A stretch of 47,554 nucleotides of DNA from Modestobacter caceresii (GCF_000761485.1 NZ_JPMX01000024.1:70130-117683), one strand, 5' to 3'; counted from the first letter of the stretch, positions 31,933-40,401 are shown. Made by a program: numbers and translations. Notes: generated by a model from the letters alone, not told the origin.

Positions 31933-32396
31933 CCGCACCCGGCCCCGACTGGGTCGAGCAGGTCCGTCGACTGGCGGCGGGACTGGCCGCCGAGCACACG
32001 GCGGGAACGCGGCTGACCGACGTCCTGGGTGAGCTGCTGGGCACCCCCGCCGCACGGCCCGAGGACGACGGTGCGGCGACACGGCCGCAGCCGGCGGACG
32101 ACTGCCGCTGGTGCCCGGTGTGCGTGGGCCTGGCGGCGCTGCGCGGACGCCGTCCGGACCTGGTCGAGGCGCTGGCCGACGTGCTGGCCAGCGCCGCCAC
32201 CGCACTGCGCGCCCAGGCCGGCGCCCCGGCCGACAGCACGCATCCGGCCGACCCTTCCCGCACGACCCCGGACGGCAGCGTCGCCGCGCCCGAGGCCCCT
32301 GCCCCCGACGTCCGCACCGCGGACGCGTCTGCCCCTCCCGAGGAGACCGTGACCCACCCGGCCCCCGCCCCCGTCCAGCGGATCGACGTCGCATGA
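31929..32396 (+). CDS. CxxCxxC actinobacterial protein (155 aa)
   Basis: A helical N-terminal part (DWVEQVRRLAAGLAAEHTAG) is followed by DCRWCPVCVGLAALRGRRPD, where C59, C62 and C65 form a likely metal or redox site, then a helix (LVEALADVLASAATALRA) and a disordered Pro/Ala tail. It resembles the Rv2183c-type proteins that always follow the ArsA-like gene. Three cysteines alone suggest a shared metal site in a dimer or complex. It overlaps both neighbouring genes by four bases (ATGA), implying strict co-expression. Function unknown. Confidence 0.75.
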   Translation: MTAPGPDWVEQVRRLAAGLAAEHTAGTRLTDVLGELLGTPAARPEDDGAATRPQPADDCRWCPVCVGLAALRGRRPDLVEALADVLASAATALRAQAGAPADSTHPADPSRTTPDGSVAAPEAPAPDVRTADASAPPEETVTHPAPAPVQRIDVA

Positions 32397-33415
32397 CCGA
32401 CCCCGACTCGCAGGGCCCCGCCCCGACCCCGACCGGCCGGGCCGCCCAGTTGCCTGCGCTGGGCATCGACATCGGCGGCACCAAGGTCGCCGGCGGCGTC
32501 GTCGCCCCCGACGGCACCATCCTGGACACCGCCCGCCGGGCCACCCCGGGCAAGTCGGTCACCGCCACCGAGGACGCCATCTCGGCCGTGGTCGACGAGC
32601 TCGCCCAGCGGCACGGCGGCCCGCTGGTCGGCGTCGGCGTCGGCGCGGCCGGCTGGTTCGACCGCACCGGTGACACCGTGCTGTTCAGCCCGCACCTGGC
32701 CTGGCGTCACCAGGCGCTGCGCAAGGACCTCGCCGGCCGGCTGCAGCGTCCGCTCTGGGTGGGCAACGACGCCGACGCGGCCGCCTGGGCGGAGTACCGC
32801 TATGGCGCGGCCCGCGGCAGCAGCCTGATGCTGATGATCACCCTGGGCACCGGGATCGGCGGCGGCATCGTCATCGACGGCCGGCTGCAACGGGGCTCGC
32901 ACGGCGTGGCCGGCGAGTGGGGGCACATGCGCGTGGTGCCCGACGGCCGGCTGTGCGCCTGCGGCAACCGCGGGTGCTGGGAGCAGTACGCCAGCGGGAA
33001 CGCGCTGGGCCACACCGCCCGCGAGGTCGCCGACCACTCCCCGGCGGCCGCGGCCGATCTGCTCGACCGGGTGGACGGCAACGCCGCGCGGCTCACCGGG
33101 GAGGTCGTGGCCCGGGCCGCGGCCGACGGCGACCCGCTGGCCATCGAGCTGCTGTGCGAGGTCGGCACCTGGCTGGGGCAGGGGATCGCCGACCTCTCGG
33201 CGATCCTCGACCCGGACGTGGTGGTGATCGGCGGCGGGGTGAGCGTGCTCGGCGAGACGGTGCTGGCGCCGGCCCGGGAACGGCTGGAGCGGGCGCTGCC
33301 CGGTCGTGGGTTCCGGCCCGGGCCGCGCGTGGTCGCCGCCGAGCTGGGTGCGCAGGCCGGGCTGGTCGGCGCCGCCGACCTGGTGCGCCGTGCGGTGGCC
33401 GACGGCGACGGCTGA
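32393..33415 (+). CDS. glk: ROK-family glucokinase
   Basis: A 340-residue sugar kinase phosphorylating glucose at the 6-position. The ATP phosphate loop is GIDIGGTKVAGG (residues 24-35), the catalytic base D126 lies in VGNDADAAAWAE, and the ROK zinc site is complete: H178 with C188, C190 and C195 in LCACGNRGCWEQY. LGTGIGGGIVIDG is the adenosine-side loop. Actinobacterial glucokinases of this type (Streptomyces glkA) also act in carbon catabolite repression. The N-terminal 20 residues are a disordered extension with no DNA-binding domain, so it is not a ROK repressor. Last gene of the overlapping operon. Confidence 0.93.
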   Translation: MTDPDSQGPAPTPTGRAAQLPALGIDIGGTKVAGGVVAPDGTILDTARRATPGKSVTATEDAISAVVDELAQRHGGPLVGVGVGAAGWFDRTGDTVLFSPHLAWRHQALRKDLAGRLQRPLWVGNDADAAAWAEYRYGAARGSSLMLMITLGTGIGGGIVIDGRLQRGSHGVAGEWGHMRVVPDGRLCACGNRGCWEQYASGNALGHTAREVADHSPAAAADLLDRVDGNAARLTGEVVARAAADGDPLAIELLCEVGTWLGQGIADLSAILDPDVVVIGGGVSVLGETVLAPARERLERALPGRGFRPGPRVVAAELGAQAGLVGAADLVRRAVADGDG

Positions 33416-33458
33416 GGGAGGCCGCCGCTGCAGGGGCCGACCGGCGCGGTGCCCCGGC

Positions 33459-34691
33459 TCACTCCGGGGCGAGCTCGCGGGCCAGCTGCTCGAGGAAAAG
33501 GCCGATGTCGGTGACGATGCCCATCGCCTGGGCGCTGCCCCGGTCGGCCAGCTTGGTCACCGTCGCCGGGTTGATGTCCACGCAGACCAGCGGCACCGAC
33601 GCCGGGAGGATGTTCCCGGTGGCGATCGAGTGCAGCATCGTGGCCACCATGATCGCGAAGCCGACGTCCGGCAGCTCGGCACGCATCGCCCGCTGACCGT
33701 CGATCACGTCGGTGATCACGTCGGGCAGCGGACCGTCGTCGCGCACCGAGCCGACCAGCACGAACGGCTTGCCGGCCTGCACCAGCGCGTGCATCACCCC
33801 GCCGGTGAGGACGCCGTTCTCCACCGCCGCGGCGATCGACCCGGCCGCCCGGATGGTGTTGATCGCCCGGATGTGGTGCTCGTGCCCGTGCGGCACGCCC
33901 GAGCCCTTCGCCAGGTCGACCCCGAGCGAGGTGCCGAACAGCGCGGACTCGATGTCGTGGGTGGCGAGCGCGTTGCCGGCGAACAGGACGTCGACGTAGC
34001 CGGCCTGCACCAGCCGGACCATCGCCGGCGCGGCACCGGTGTGCACCACGGCCGGGCCGCCCACCCACAGCACCCGCTTCCCGGCGGCCTTGACCTCCCG
34101 CATCCGCTCGGCGATCTGGCGCACCAGCAGGGCCTGGGGCTTCTCGCTGGAGACGGAGGAGGACATGAAGCCGAAGTCGTCCTCGTCGCCGCGGGGCGCC
34201 TGCGGGGGGAGCTCCACGCGCACCCCGTGGGCGCCGCAGACCACGGCGTCCCCGGCCCGCACGTCGCTGACCGGGACGGTGCGCACGACCGGACCATCGG
34301 TCACCACCAGGCCGCAGTCCATCTCCGGGCGCTGCACCCGCAGCCACTCCCGGTCCAGCCGGACCAGGGTCTCCAGGTTGGTGGTCGAGTAGAAGTCCTC
34401 CGGGAAGACGCCGTCGGAGGGTGCGGGCCGTGTCGTCGCCGTCCCCGGGTCGACGGCGTTGGCCCCGTGCACCTGCACCCGCATCAGGATGCGCTCCAGC
34501 AGTTCGGGTTCGCTCGCGCTGACCTCGACCAGCGCCCGGGACTCGTCCTGGTGCTGACGACCCAGGTCCAGGTTGTCGATCCGGTAGTCCCCGCCGTACT
34601 CGAGCACGTCGTCGAGCACCCGGGCGAGGATGCCGGTGTCCATCAGGTGACCGGTCAGGGTGACGACGGCGGAGTGCGTCGAGGAGCTCAT
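33459..34691 (-). CDS. TIGR00300 (LOR/SDH, ornithine cyclodeaminase-like) protein
   Basis: A 410-residue protein. The N-terminal part (LTGHLMDTGILARVLDDVLE then YGGDYRIDNLDLG) is the LOR/SDH-type domain; the C-terminal half (VLWVGGPAVVHTGAAPAMVR, ATHDIESALFGTSLG and CVDINPATVTKL) is the nucleotide-binding domain seen in TIGR00300 proteins and in the C-terminal part of cyanobacterial AgrE/ArgZ and archaeal ornithine cyclodeaminases. It may deaminate ornithine to proline or a related amino acid. The ATG is preceded by TAGCCT at 7 nt and no ribosome site. No arginine genes are nearby, so the substrate is uncertain. Confidence 0.85.
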   Translation of the reverse strand: MSSSTHSAVVTLTGHLMDTGILARVLDDVLEYGGDYRIDNLDLGRQHQDESRALVEVSASEPELLERILMRVQVHGANAVDPGTATTRPAPSDGVFPEDFYSTTNLETLVRLDREWLRVQRPEMDCGLVVTDGPVVRTVPVSDVRAGDAVVCGAHGVRVELPPQAPRGDEDDFGFMSSSVSSEKPQALLVRQIAERMREVKAAGKRVLWVGGPAVVHTGAAPAMVRLVQAGYVDVLFAGNALATHDIESALFGTSLGVDLAKGSGVPHGHEHHIRAINTIRAAGSIAAAVENGVLTGGVMHALVQAGKPFVLVGSVRDDGPLPDVITDVIDGQRAMRAELPDVGFAIMVATMLHSIATGNILPASVPLVCVDINPATVTKLADRGSAQAMGIVTDIGLFLEQLARELAPE

Positions 34692-34698
34692 CCTGCGG

Positions 34699-34704
34699 AG
34701 GCTA
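34699..34704 (-). promoter_or_regulatory. Leaderless -10 element of the TIGR00300 gene
   Basis: On the minus strand TAGCCT ends 7 nt before the ATG at 34691. Confidence 0.5.
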
Positions 34705-34727
34705 GCCGCCCCCCGTACGTCACCCGG

Positions 34728-34777
34728 CCCCGCTGCTGGGTCCCGCGCCGAGCCGGCGAGGCGTGGGGGCAGCGGGG
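34728..34777 (-). terminator. Terminator of the esterase/DUF2007-like operon
   Basis: CCCCGCTGC (34728-34736) pairs exactly with GCAGCGGGG (34769-34777) around a 32-nt loop, just beyond the stop of the leftward gene at 34784. Confidence 0.5.
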
Positions 34778-34783
34778 TCCTCC

Positions 34784-35476
34784 TCAGACGACGGCGCCGT
34801 TGTCCCCGTCGTCCGAGTCGCGGTCCCGCATCCGGGACACCAGCACGCTGACGCCGCCCACCACCGCGGCCACCCCGAGCACCAGCCCGAGGTCGATGGA
34901 CAGGCCGACCCGGGTCGGGGCGATGAGCAGCACGGCGCCGAGGCCGATGAGCAGCAGCGCGTAGAGGGAGGCCGGTGCCAGCACCGGCAACGGCGGGGGA
35001 GGGGGCGGCTCGTAGTGGTCGTCGAAGGCGTCCAGCACCGACCGCTCGGCCGGCGGCGGGGGCGGGTCGTCCCGCGGCTCGGCGGCCACCACGTTGCGGC
35101 CGTGCTCGGCCTCGAAGGCGGCGACGATCCGGGCGAACTCGGCGTCCTCGTCGGTGACCCGGTCCGACCGCGGCGGCACGGGCCGCGGAGCGGTCGGCTC
35201 GTCGGTGTGCTTGTCCACGACGGCGGCGGCCTCGGCGCGCTGGGCGCGGTCGACGAACAACCGGTCCGACGGCGGGCTGGGGAAGGAGACGCTGCGGGTG
35301 TAGGGCTGCACGTCGGTGGCCGGCTCGAGGTAGGCGGCGATCCCGGCGGCGGCCAGCAGGTCGAGCAGGTGCTCGCCCACCCGCGGGTCGACGTCGCGCA
35401 ACGGGTGCCACAGGGTGGCGTCCAGCCCGTTGTCGCGGCGGCCGCGGCCGCGGCCCGGACCGCGGGGGAGCGTCAC
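34784..35476 (-). CDS. DUF2007-like N-domain fused to a two-helix membrane anchor
   Basis: A 230-residue protein. Residues about 28-80 (VGEHLLDLLAAAGIAAYLEP then DRLFVDRAQRAEAAAVVD) match the pattern of DUF2007-type putative signal-transducing domains. An acidic, proline-rich linker follows (DDPPPPPAERSVLDAFDDHY), then two membrane helices near the C-terminus and a short acidic tail. The GTG start overlaps the esterase stop (GTGA), so it is translationally coupled to that gene. Function unknown; the domain call is by eye and moderate. Confidence 0.65.
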   Translation of the reverse strand: MTLPRGPGRGRGRRDNGLDATLWHPLRDVDPRVGEHLLDLLAAAGIAAYLEPATDVQPYTRSVSFPSPPSDRLFVDRAQRAEAAAVVDKHTDEPTAPRPVPPRSDRVTDEDAEFARIVAAFEAEHGRNVVAAEPRDDPPPPPAERSVLDAFDDHYEPPPPPPLPVLAPASLYALLLIGLGAVLLIAPTRVGLSIDLGLVLGVAAVVGGVSVLVSRMRDRDSDDGDNGAVV

Positions 35477-36264
35477 GAGCTGCTCACCCGGGCCGCGGGG
35501 ACGCGCTCCCGGATCCACTCCACCGAGCGGGCGAAGACCATCGGTGCGTCGTTGTCCAGGGTGGCCACGTGGTAGCTCTCGTGCAGCAGCACCTCGGTGG
35601 TGTCGGTGCTGCCGACCCCGGCCAGCAGCACCCGGGTCGAGGCAGGCTCCACGACGTGGTCGGTGACGCTGCGGAACACCAGCAGCGGGGCTCGTACGGA
35701 GCCCAGGTCGGCGCGCACGGCGGTCCACAGCCGGCGGAGTGCCAGCGCGGCCCGGGTGGGCAGCCGCGGGTAGGCCAGCTCCACCGGCCCCGGCTTCTTG
35801 ATGTCGTTGGCGACCGGCGCCCAGGCCGGGGTGAGCCGCGCCAGCAGCGGCAGCAGCCGGGCATCGCGTCGTTCGGTGAGCAGCGAGGGGTTGACCAGCA
35901 CCAGGGCGGCGACGTCGTCCGGACGCCGCTGGGCCAGCCGCAGTGCCAGGGTGCCGCCCATCGACAGCCCGGCCACCACGACCGAGCTGCACCGGCCGCG
36001 CAGGTCGTCCAGCGCCGCGGACAGCTCGCGGTACCAGTCCTCCTCGGTGCTGACGTTGGCGTCCTGCCAGCGGGTGCCGTGGCCGGGCAGCAGCGGGCAG
36101 CGCACGGTGAGGCCGGCGGCGGCCAGGTGCTCGCCCCAGTCCCGCAGGCTCTGCGGGGTGCTGGTGAACCCGTGGCACAGCAGCACCCCGACCGACCCGC
36201 CCGGCAGGTCGAACGGGACGGCGCCGGGCATCAGCGACCCGGCCTGCGGTGCGGCCTGCGGCAT
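35473..36264 (-). CDS. Alpha/beta hydrolase, Est30-like carboxylesterase/monoacylglycerol lipase
   Basis: A 263-residue cytosolic esterase with a complete triad: S101 in GLSMGGT, D202 in SVTDHVVEP and H232 in ESYHVATLD. LLCHGFTSTPQSLRDW supplies the oxyanion hole. Size and motifs match Geobacillus Est30-type carboxylesterases and bacterial monoacylglycerol lipases, which cleave short to medium acyl esters. The ATG has GGAGG five nt upstream. It is divergent from a PlsC-type acyltransferase, so the two may act in opposite directions on glycerolipids, an inference from position. Confidence 0.9.
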   Translation of the reverse strand: MPQAAPQAGSLMPGAVPFDLPGGSVGVLLCHGFTSTPQSLRDWGEHLAAAGLTVRCPLLPGHGTRWQDANVSTEEDWYRELSAALDDLRGRCSSVVVAGLSMGGTLALRLAQRRPDDVAALVLVNPSLLTERRDARLLPLLARLTPAWAPVANDIKKPGPVELAYPRLPTRAALALRRLWTAVRADLGSVRAPLLVFRSVTDHVVEPASTRVLLAGVGSTDTTEVLLHESYHVATLDNDAPMVFARSVEWIRERVPAARVSSS

Positions 36265-36305
36265 CGGTCCTCCGGAGCGGTCTGGCCGTGCGGCGTCGGC
36301 TGCGA

Positions 36306-36335
36306 TTGTCGGGGTGTTGTGCCCCTCCTTAGTCT
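36306..36335 (+). promoter_or_regulatory. Sigma70-like promoter of the acyltransferase gene
   Basis: TTGTCG (36306-36311) and TAGTCT (36330-36335) are separated by 18 nt and lie 22 nt before the TTG start, giving a short leader with a good Shine-Dalgarno sequence. This is the clearest two-box promoter in the window. Confidence 0.55.
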
Positions 36336-36357
36336 GACAGTCGCTGAGGGAGGCGCG

Positions 36358-37140
36358 TTGTTCTACTGGTTCCTCAAGTTCGTGGCCCTCGGGCCGATCG
36401 TCAGGCTCGTGTTCCGGCCCCGCGCCGAGGGCATGGAGCACGTTCCGTCGACCGGTGCGGCGATCATCGCCAGCAACCACCTGTCGGCGGCGGACTGGAT
36501 CTTCATGCCGCTGTCGCTGCGTCGGCGGGTCACCTTCCTGGCCAAGGCGGAGTACTTCACCGGCAGCGGGCCCAAGGGAGCCGCCCAGCGCCTCTTCTTC
36601 GGCGGCAGCGGCCAGGTGCCGATCGACCGCACCAACGCCTCCGCGGCCGAGGACGCGATCCGCACGGGCATCCGCATCCTCACCCAGGGCAGGCTGCTGG
36701 GCATCTACCCCGAGGGCACCCGGTCGCCCGACGGCCGGCTGTTCCGCGGGAAGACCGGCATCGCCCGGATGACCCTGGAGACCGGCGCGCCCGTCGTCCC
36801 GGTGGCGATGGTCTACGAGCCGCGGACGGTGCCGCTGCCGGGCGCGCTCGGCCGCCGGCTCAGCAAGCACATGGTGCGGGTCGTGGTGCGGTTCGGGAAG
36901 CCGCTGGAATTCTCCCGCTACGACGGGCTCTCCGGCGACCGCTTCGTCGAACGGTCGATCACCGACGAGATCATGTACGAGATCATGGAGCTCTCCGGCC
37001 AGGAGTACGTCGACCTCTACGGGGCGAAGGTGAAGAAGTCGATGGACACCACCGGCGTCACCGCGACCGAGGCCGTGGCCCGGCTGCAGCCCCCGCCGCA
37101 CGAGGCCGCCGACCGGTTGCCCAGCTCGCTGGCCGGCTGA
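36358..37140 (+). CDS. 1-acyl-sn-glycerol-3-phosphate acyltransferase (PlsC family)
   Basis: A 260-residue membrane-associated acyltransferase. The catalytic HX4D box is H41 and D46 in SNHLSAADW; the glycerol-phosphate-binding motif is EGTRSPDG (119-126); the third block is VPVAMVY. It likely adds the second acyl chain in phosphatidic acid synthesis, or acylates another lysolipid; it corresponds to Rv2182c. The start appears to be TTG at 36358 with GAGGGAGG four nt upstream; no ATG or GTG gives the conserved FYWFLKFV opening. The C-terminal 30 residues are a polar extension. Confidence 0.9.
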   Translation: MFYWFLKFVALGPIVRLVFRPRAEGMEHVPSTGAAIIASNHLSAADWIFMPLSLRRRVTFLAKAEYFTGSGPKGAAQRLFFGGSGQVPIDRTNASAAEDAIRTGIRILTQGRLLGIYPEGTRSPDGRLFRGKTGIARMTLETGAPVVPVAMVYEPRTVPLPGALGRRLSKHMVRVVVRFGKPLEFSRYDGLSGDRFVERSITDEIMYEIMELSGQEYVDLYGAKVKKSMDTTGVTATEAVARLQPPPHEAADRLPSSLAG

Positions 37141-37296
37141 GTCTCCGCCCGGCGCCCGGCTGAGACGCGGGCCCCCTGTGGGGCAGCGCTCCGCAGCGCC
37201 GGTGGTGTGGCCGGACGTCGACCCGGGCACTCCCGGCAGATGCCCTCCCGGAACGAAGCCCCGGCGCGACGGCGCCCGAGCGTCCGCTGATCGGGG

Positions 37297-38586
37297 ATGG
37301 ACCCCACCGGTCTGGCCTACCTCGTCGCCGGCGCCGCGGCCCTGCTGACCGCCCTGTTGCCCCGGCTGCTCCGCCGGCTGCCCATCTCGATGCCGATGGT
37401 GGTGGTGACCATCGGCATCGCTGCCTTCGCCACCGTCGACGGACTGCCCATCCCTGACCCGCTGGCGCACGAGACCATCGCCGTCCACCTGACCGAGGCC
37501 GGCGTGATCGTCTCGTTGCTGGGCGCCGGGCTGGCACTGGACCGACCGCTGGGCTGGAAGCGCTGGTCGACCACCTGGCGACTGCTCGGCATCACCATGC
37601 CGCTGACCGTCGTGGCGACGGCCCTGCTCGGTGGCTGGTTGCTGGGGCTGGGGGCGGCCGCTGCGGTGCTGCTGGCCGCTGCCCTGGCCCCCACCGACCC
37701 GGTGCTGGCCACGGAGGTCCAGGTGGACGAGCCGACCGGTGAGGCGGAGAGCGAGGACGAGGCGCGCTTCGCGCTGACATCGGAAGCCGGCCTCAACGAC
37801 GGGCTGGCCTTCCCCTTCACCTACGCCGCGGTCGCCATGGCCACCCTGGGTGCAGCGCCGTCGAACTGGCTGGGGCAGTGGCTCCTGCTCGACGTCGGCT
37901 GGCGGATCGCCGCAGGTGTCGCCGTGGGCATCGGGGTGGGCTGGGTGCTGCGCGCGATGTTCTTCTCGGCCGGGCAGGAGCGGGCCCGGCTCGTCGAACG
38001 GGCCGAGGGGTTCGTCGCGCTCGCCACCGTCTTCCTCGCCTACGGGATCGCCGAGCTCGTCGAGGGCTACGGCTTCGTCGCCGTGTTCGTCTGCGCCTGC
38101 ACCATCCGGGCCGCAGAGCGGGCGCACGGCCACCACCAGGTGCTGCACACCTACGTCGAGCAGCTGGAACGCCTGCTGACCATCGTCGTCCTGGTCCTGC
38201 TGGGCGGTGCGGTCGCCCGGGGGGCGCTGGCCGACCTGAGCGGAGCCGAGGTGGGCCTGGCCGTCGTCCTGGTGCTGCTGGTCCGGCCGCTGGCAGGCTG
38301 GGTGGGGCTGCTCCGCGGGCGCACGGGCCTGCGGGAGCGCAGCGCCATCTCCTTCTTCGGGGTCCGTGGCATCGGGTCGCTCTACTACCTCGCCTACGGC
38401 CTGAGCCAGGCCGAGTTCGCCGGCGCCGAGCAGCTGTGGCGGGTGACCGTCCTCGTCGTCCTGGTCTCGGTGGTCGTGCACGGGATGGCCGCGACGCCGG
38501 TCATGACCTGGCTGGACCGCCGCTGGCAGCGCGCTGCCGCGGCGGTGCGCGGGGACGACGCAGCGGCCCCGGTCACCCCGGTCTGA
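37297..38586 (+). CDS. CPA1-type cation:proton antiporter
   Basis: A 429-residue integral membrane protein with about twelve helices. CPA1 signatures are present: LAPTDPVLA (D134) and LTSEAGLNDG (E163, N167, D168), the ion-binding pair of Na+/H+ exchangers. There is no large regulatory C-terminus, so it is the short form. It probably exports Na+ or K+ in exchange for protons. The ATG is preceded by CGGGG only, a weak ribosome site. The 156-nt gap before it holds small hairpins (for example GCCCC/GGGGC at 37171-37184) but no gene. Confidence 0.9.
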   Translation: MDPTGLAYLVAGAAALLTALLPRLLRRLPISMPMVVVTIGIAAFATVDGLPIPDPLAHETIAVHLTEAGVIVSLLGAGLALDRPLGWKRWSTTWRLLGITMPLTVVATALLGGWLLGLGAAAAVLLAAALAPTDPVLATEVQVDEPTGEAESEDEARFALTSEAGLNDGLAFPFTYAAVAMATLGAAPSNWLGQWLLLDVGWRIAAGVAVGIGVGWVLRAMFFSAGQERARLVERAEGFVALATVFLAYGIAELVEGYGFVAVFVCACTIRAAERAHGHHQVLHTYVEQLERLLTIVVLVLLGGAVARGALADLSGAEVGLAVVLVLLVRPLAGWVGLLRGRTGLRERSAISFFGVRGIGSLYYLAYGLSQAEFAGAEQLWRVTVLVVLVSVVVHGMAATPVMTWLDRRWQRAAAAVRGDDAAAPVTPV

Positions 38587-38609
38587 GCCGACGTCGAGGG
38601 GCCGACGCC

Positions 38610-38615
38610 TACGGT
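38610..38615 (+). promoter_or_regulatory. Leaderless -10 element of the RNase AS gene
   Basis: TACGGT ends 6 nt before the GTG at 38622. Confidence 0.5.
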
Positions 38616-38621
38616 GTGCCG

Positions 38622-39128
38622 GTGAGCGTGCGGCGGTACTTCTACGACACCGAGTTCATCGAGGACGGCACCACGATCGACCTGGTGTCGATCGGCGTGG
38701 TCGACGAGACCGGCCGGGAGTTCTACGCCGTCAGCACCGAGTTCGACCCGGACAGGGCGATCCCGTGGGTGCGCCGCAACGTCCTGGACCAGCTGCCCTC
38801 CCCGGCGGACAAGGCCTGGCGCAGCCGGGAGCGGATCCGGGCGGACCTGCTGTCCTTCCTCACCGCACCCGGCGAGGAGATCGAGCTGTGGGCCTGGTTC
38901 GCCGCCTACGACCACGTGGCCCTGGCCCAGCTGTGGGGTGCGATGCCGGCGCTGCCGCGGCCGATCCCGCGCTTCACCCGTGAGCTGCGCCAGCGCTGGG
39001 ACGACGCCGGCCGGCCCGAACTGCCGCCCAAGCCGGCGGGGACGCACGACGCGCTGGTCGACGCGCGCTACAACCTGACCCGCTGGCAGGCGATCCAGGC
39101 GGCCGGAGGTCGTCCGGCGCCCCGCTGA
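38622..39128 (+). CDS. Polyadenylate-specific 3'-exoribonuclease (RNase AS)
   Basis: A 168-residue DEDDh exonuclease of the Rv2179c family, which degrades adenylate-rich RNA 3' ends. The metal ligands are D9 and E11 in FYDTEFIEDG, an Asp in FAAYDHVAL, and the His and Asp of GTHDALVDARYN. Length matches the family. The start is GTG at 38622 because TACGGT lies 6 nt upstream and the next codons give the conserved VRRYFYDTEF opening. It lies 35 nt after the antiporter but with its own promoter. Confidence 0.93.
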   Translation: MSVRRYFYDTEFIEDGTTIDLVSIGVVDETGREFYAVSTEFDPDRAIPWVRRNVLDQLPSPADKAWRSRERIRADLLSFLTAPGEEIELWAWFAAYDHVALAQLWGAMPALPRPIPRFTRELRQRWDDAGRPELPPKPAGTHDALVDARYNLTRWQAIQAAGGRPAPR

Positions 39129-39154
39129 CCTGCGCGGGGCACGACACTGGCCCG

Positions 39155-40366
39155 GTGGACGCAGCTGCGACGCCGGAGGAGGCGCTGGCCCGGATCGCGC
39201 GGGCGGCGGCCGGTGAGCAGGGTGCGCCGGTGGGGCTGCTGGACGGCTACCTGCCGGCGGTGCTGGCCGTGGCGCGCACCGGGCGCCGGCTCGGCGTCGC
39301 CGAGGAGGAGTCCTGCCGTCGGCTGGGTGGGGAGGCCGCGCGGGCCGGGGTGTCGTTGCCGGCGCTGGTCGACCTCTACATGACGGCGTCCCGGCGACTG
39401 TGGCCAGAACTGCCCGACCTGCTGGGCCGGGTGCGGTCCCGGCCGGTCCGGCCCGCGGAGCTGGTGGGCATCGGCGAGGTCGTCTGGCGGGCCGCGGACA
39501 CCGCGCTGGCCGCCCTGGCCACCGGCCACCTGGACGCCCAGCACGAGGTGGTGCGCCGGGAGGAGGCCTACCGGCGGGAGTTCGTCGACGACCTGTTCAG
39601 CGGCCGGTCCGACGTCGGGTCCCTGGTCGAGCGGGCCGAGCCGTTCGGCCTGTCGCTCACCGCGACGCACGTGGTCACCGTGGCCGGGACCGACCGGCCG
39701 ATCGACTCGGGCATGCACGTGGCCGGTGCGGTCGAGGCGGCGGTCCGCGCCCGCACGGACGGCCAGGGCCTCCTGGTCGCCGCCAAGGACGGGCGGCTGC
39801 TGTGCATGCTCTCCTCGCCCGCCGCCGACGGCCGCGGCGGTGGCGGGATCGGCCCGCAGGAGCTGGCCGAGGTGGTGGGCCGGGCCGTTGCCCGGCTGAC
39901 CCACCGCTCGTCGTGGCGGGTGGGGGTCGGGCGCCCGCACGCCGGGCCGCGCGGGGTGCTGCGCTCCTACCGGGAGGCCATCGACGCCCTGGACCTGGCG
40001 GCCCGGCTGGAGCTGCCGCAGCCCGTCGTCCACGCGCGTGACCTGCTGGTCTACCGGGTGCTGCTGCGCGACGAGACGGCGATGGCCGACCTGGTGCAGA
40101 CCGTGCTCGGCCCGCTGGTGGACGCCCGGGGCGGGGCCGAGCCACTGGTGTGCACGCTGGCCGCCTACTTCGCCACCGGCGGGAACGCCGCGGCGACCGC
40201 CCGCGCCCTCCACCTGAGCGTGCGGGCGGTCAGCTACCGGATCGAGCGCGTTCACGCCCTCACCGGACACGACGCCACCGACCCGGCCGACCACCTGCCG
40301 CTGCTGGTCGCCGTGACCGGGGCCCGGATGCTCGGCTGGCCCCGCCGCCGGCTGGTCGTCGACTGA
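39155..40366 (+). CDS. PucR-family transcriptional regulator
   Basis: A 403-residue regulator. An N-terminal alpha-helical sensing region (about 1-165) is followed by a GGDEF-related central domain (about 175-300, with SSWRVGVGRPHAGPRGVLRS then YREAIDALDLA) and a C-terminal PucR helix-turn-helix (AYFATGGNAAATARALHLSV then RAVSYRIERV). The family usually activates purine, proline or aromatic catabolism genes in response to substrate. No obvious target operon is adjacent. The GTG start has only a weak -10 (GACACT, 6 nt upstream) and no ribosome site. Followed by a perfect hairpin. Confidence 0.9.
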   Translation: MDAAATPEEALARIARAAAGEQGAPVGLLDGYLPAVLAVARTGRRLGVAEEESCRRLGGEAARAGVSLPALVDLYMTASRRLWPELPDLLGRVRSRPVRPAELVGIGEVVWRAADTALAALATGHLDAQHEVVRREEAYRREFVDDLFSGRSDVGSLVERAEPFGLSLTATHVVTVAGTDRPIDSGMHVAGAVEAAVRARTDGQGLLVAAKDGRLLCMLSSPAADGRGGGGIGPQELAEVVGRAVARLTHRSSWRVGVGRPHAGPRGVLRSYREAIDALDLAARLELPQPVVHARDLLVYRVLLRDETAMADLVQTVLGPLVDARGGAEPLVCTLAAYFATGGNAAATARALHLSVRAVSYRIERVHALTGHDATDPADHLPLLVAVTGARMLGWPRRRLVVD

Positions 40367-40370
40367 GGCC

Positions 40371-40401
40371 CCGCCGGTTGCCGGGACCCGGCAACCGGCG
40401 G
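40371..40401 (+). terminator. Near-perfect 31-nt palindrome after the PucR gene
   Basis: CCGCCGGTTGCCGGG (40371-40385), a central A, and the exact complement (40387-40401). It begins 4 nt after the stop codon and is most simply a terminator. Confidence 0.7.

Noticed and set aside
37141-37296. Small gene or RNA in the gap before the antiporter.
   Set aside because: Only short 5-bp hairpins and no ribosome site with a coding-biased frame were seen.
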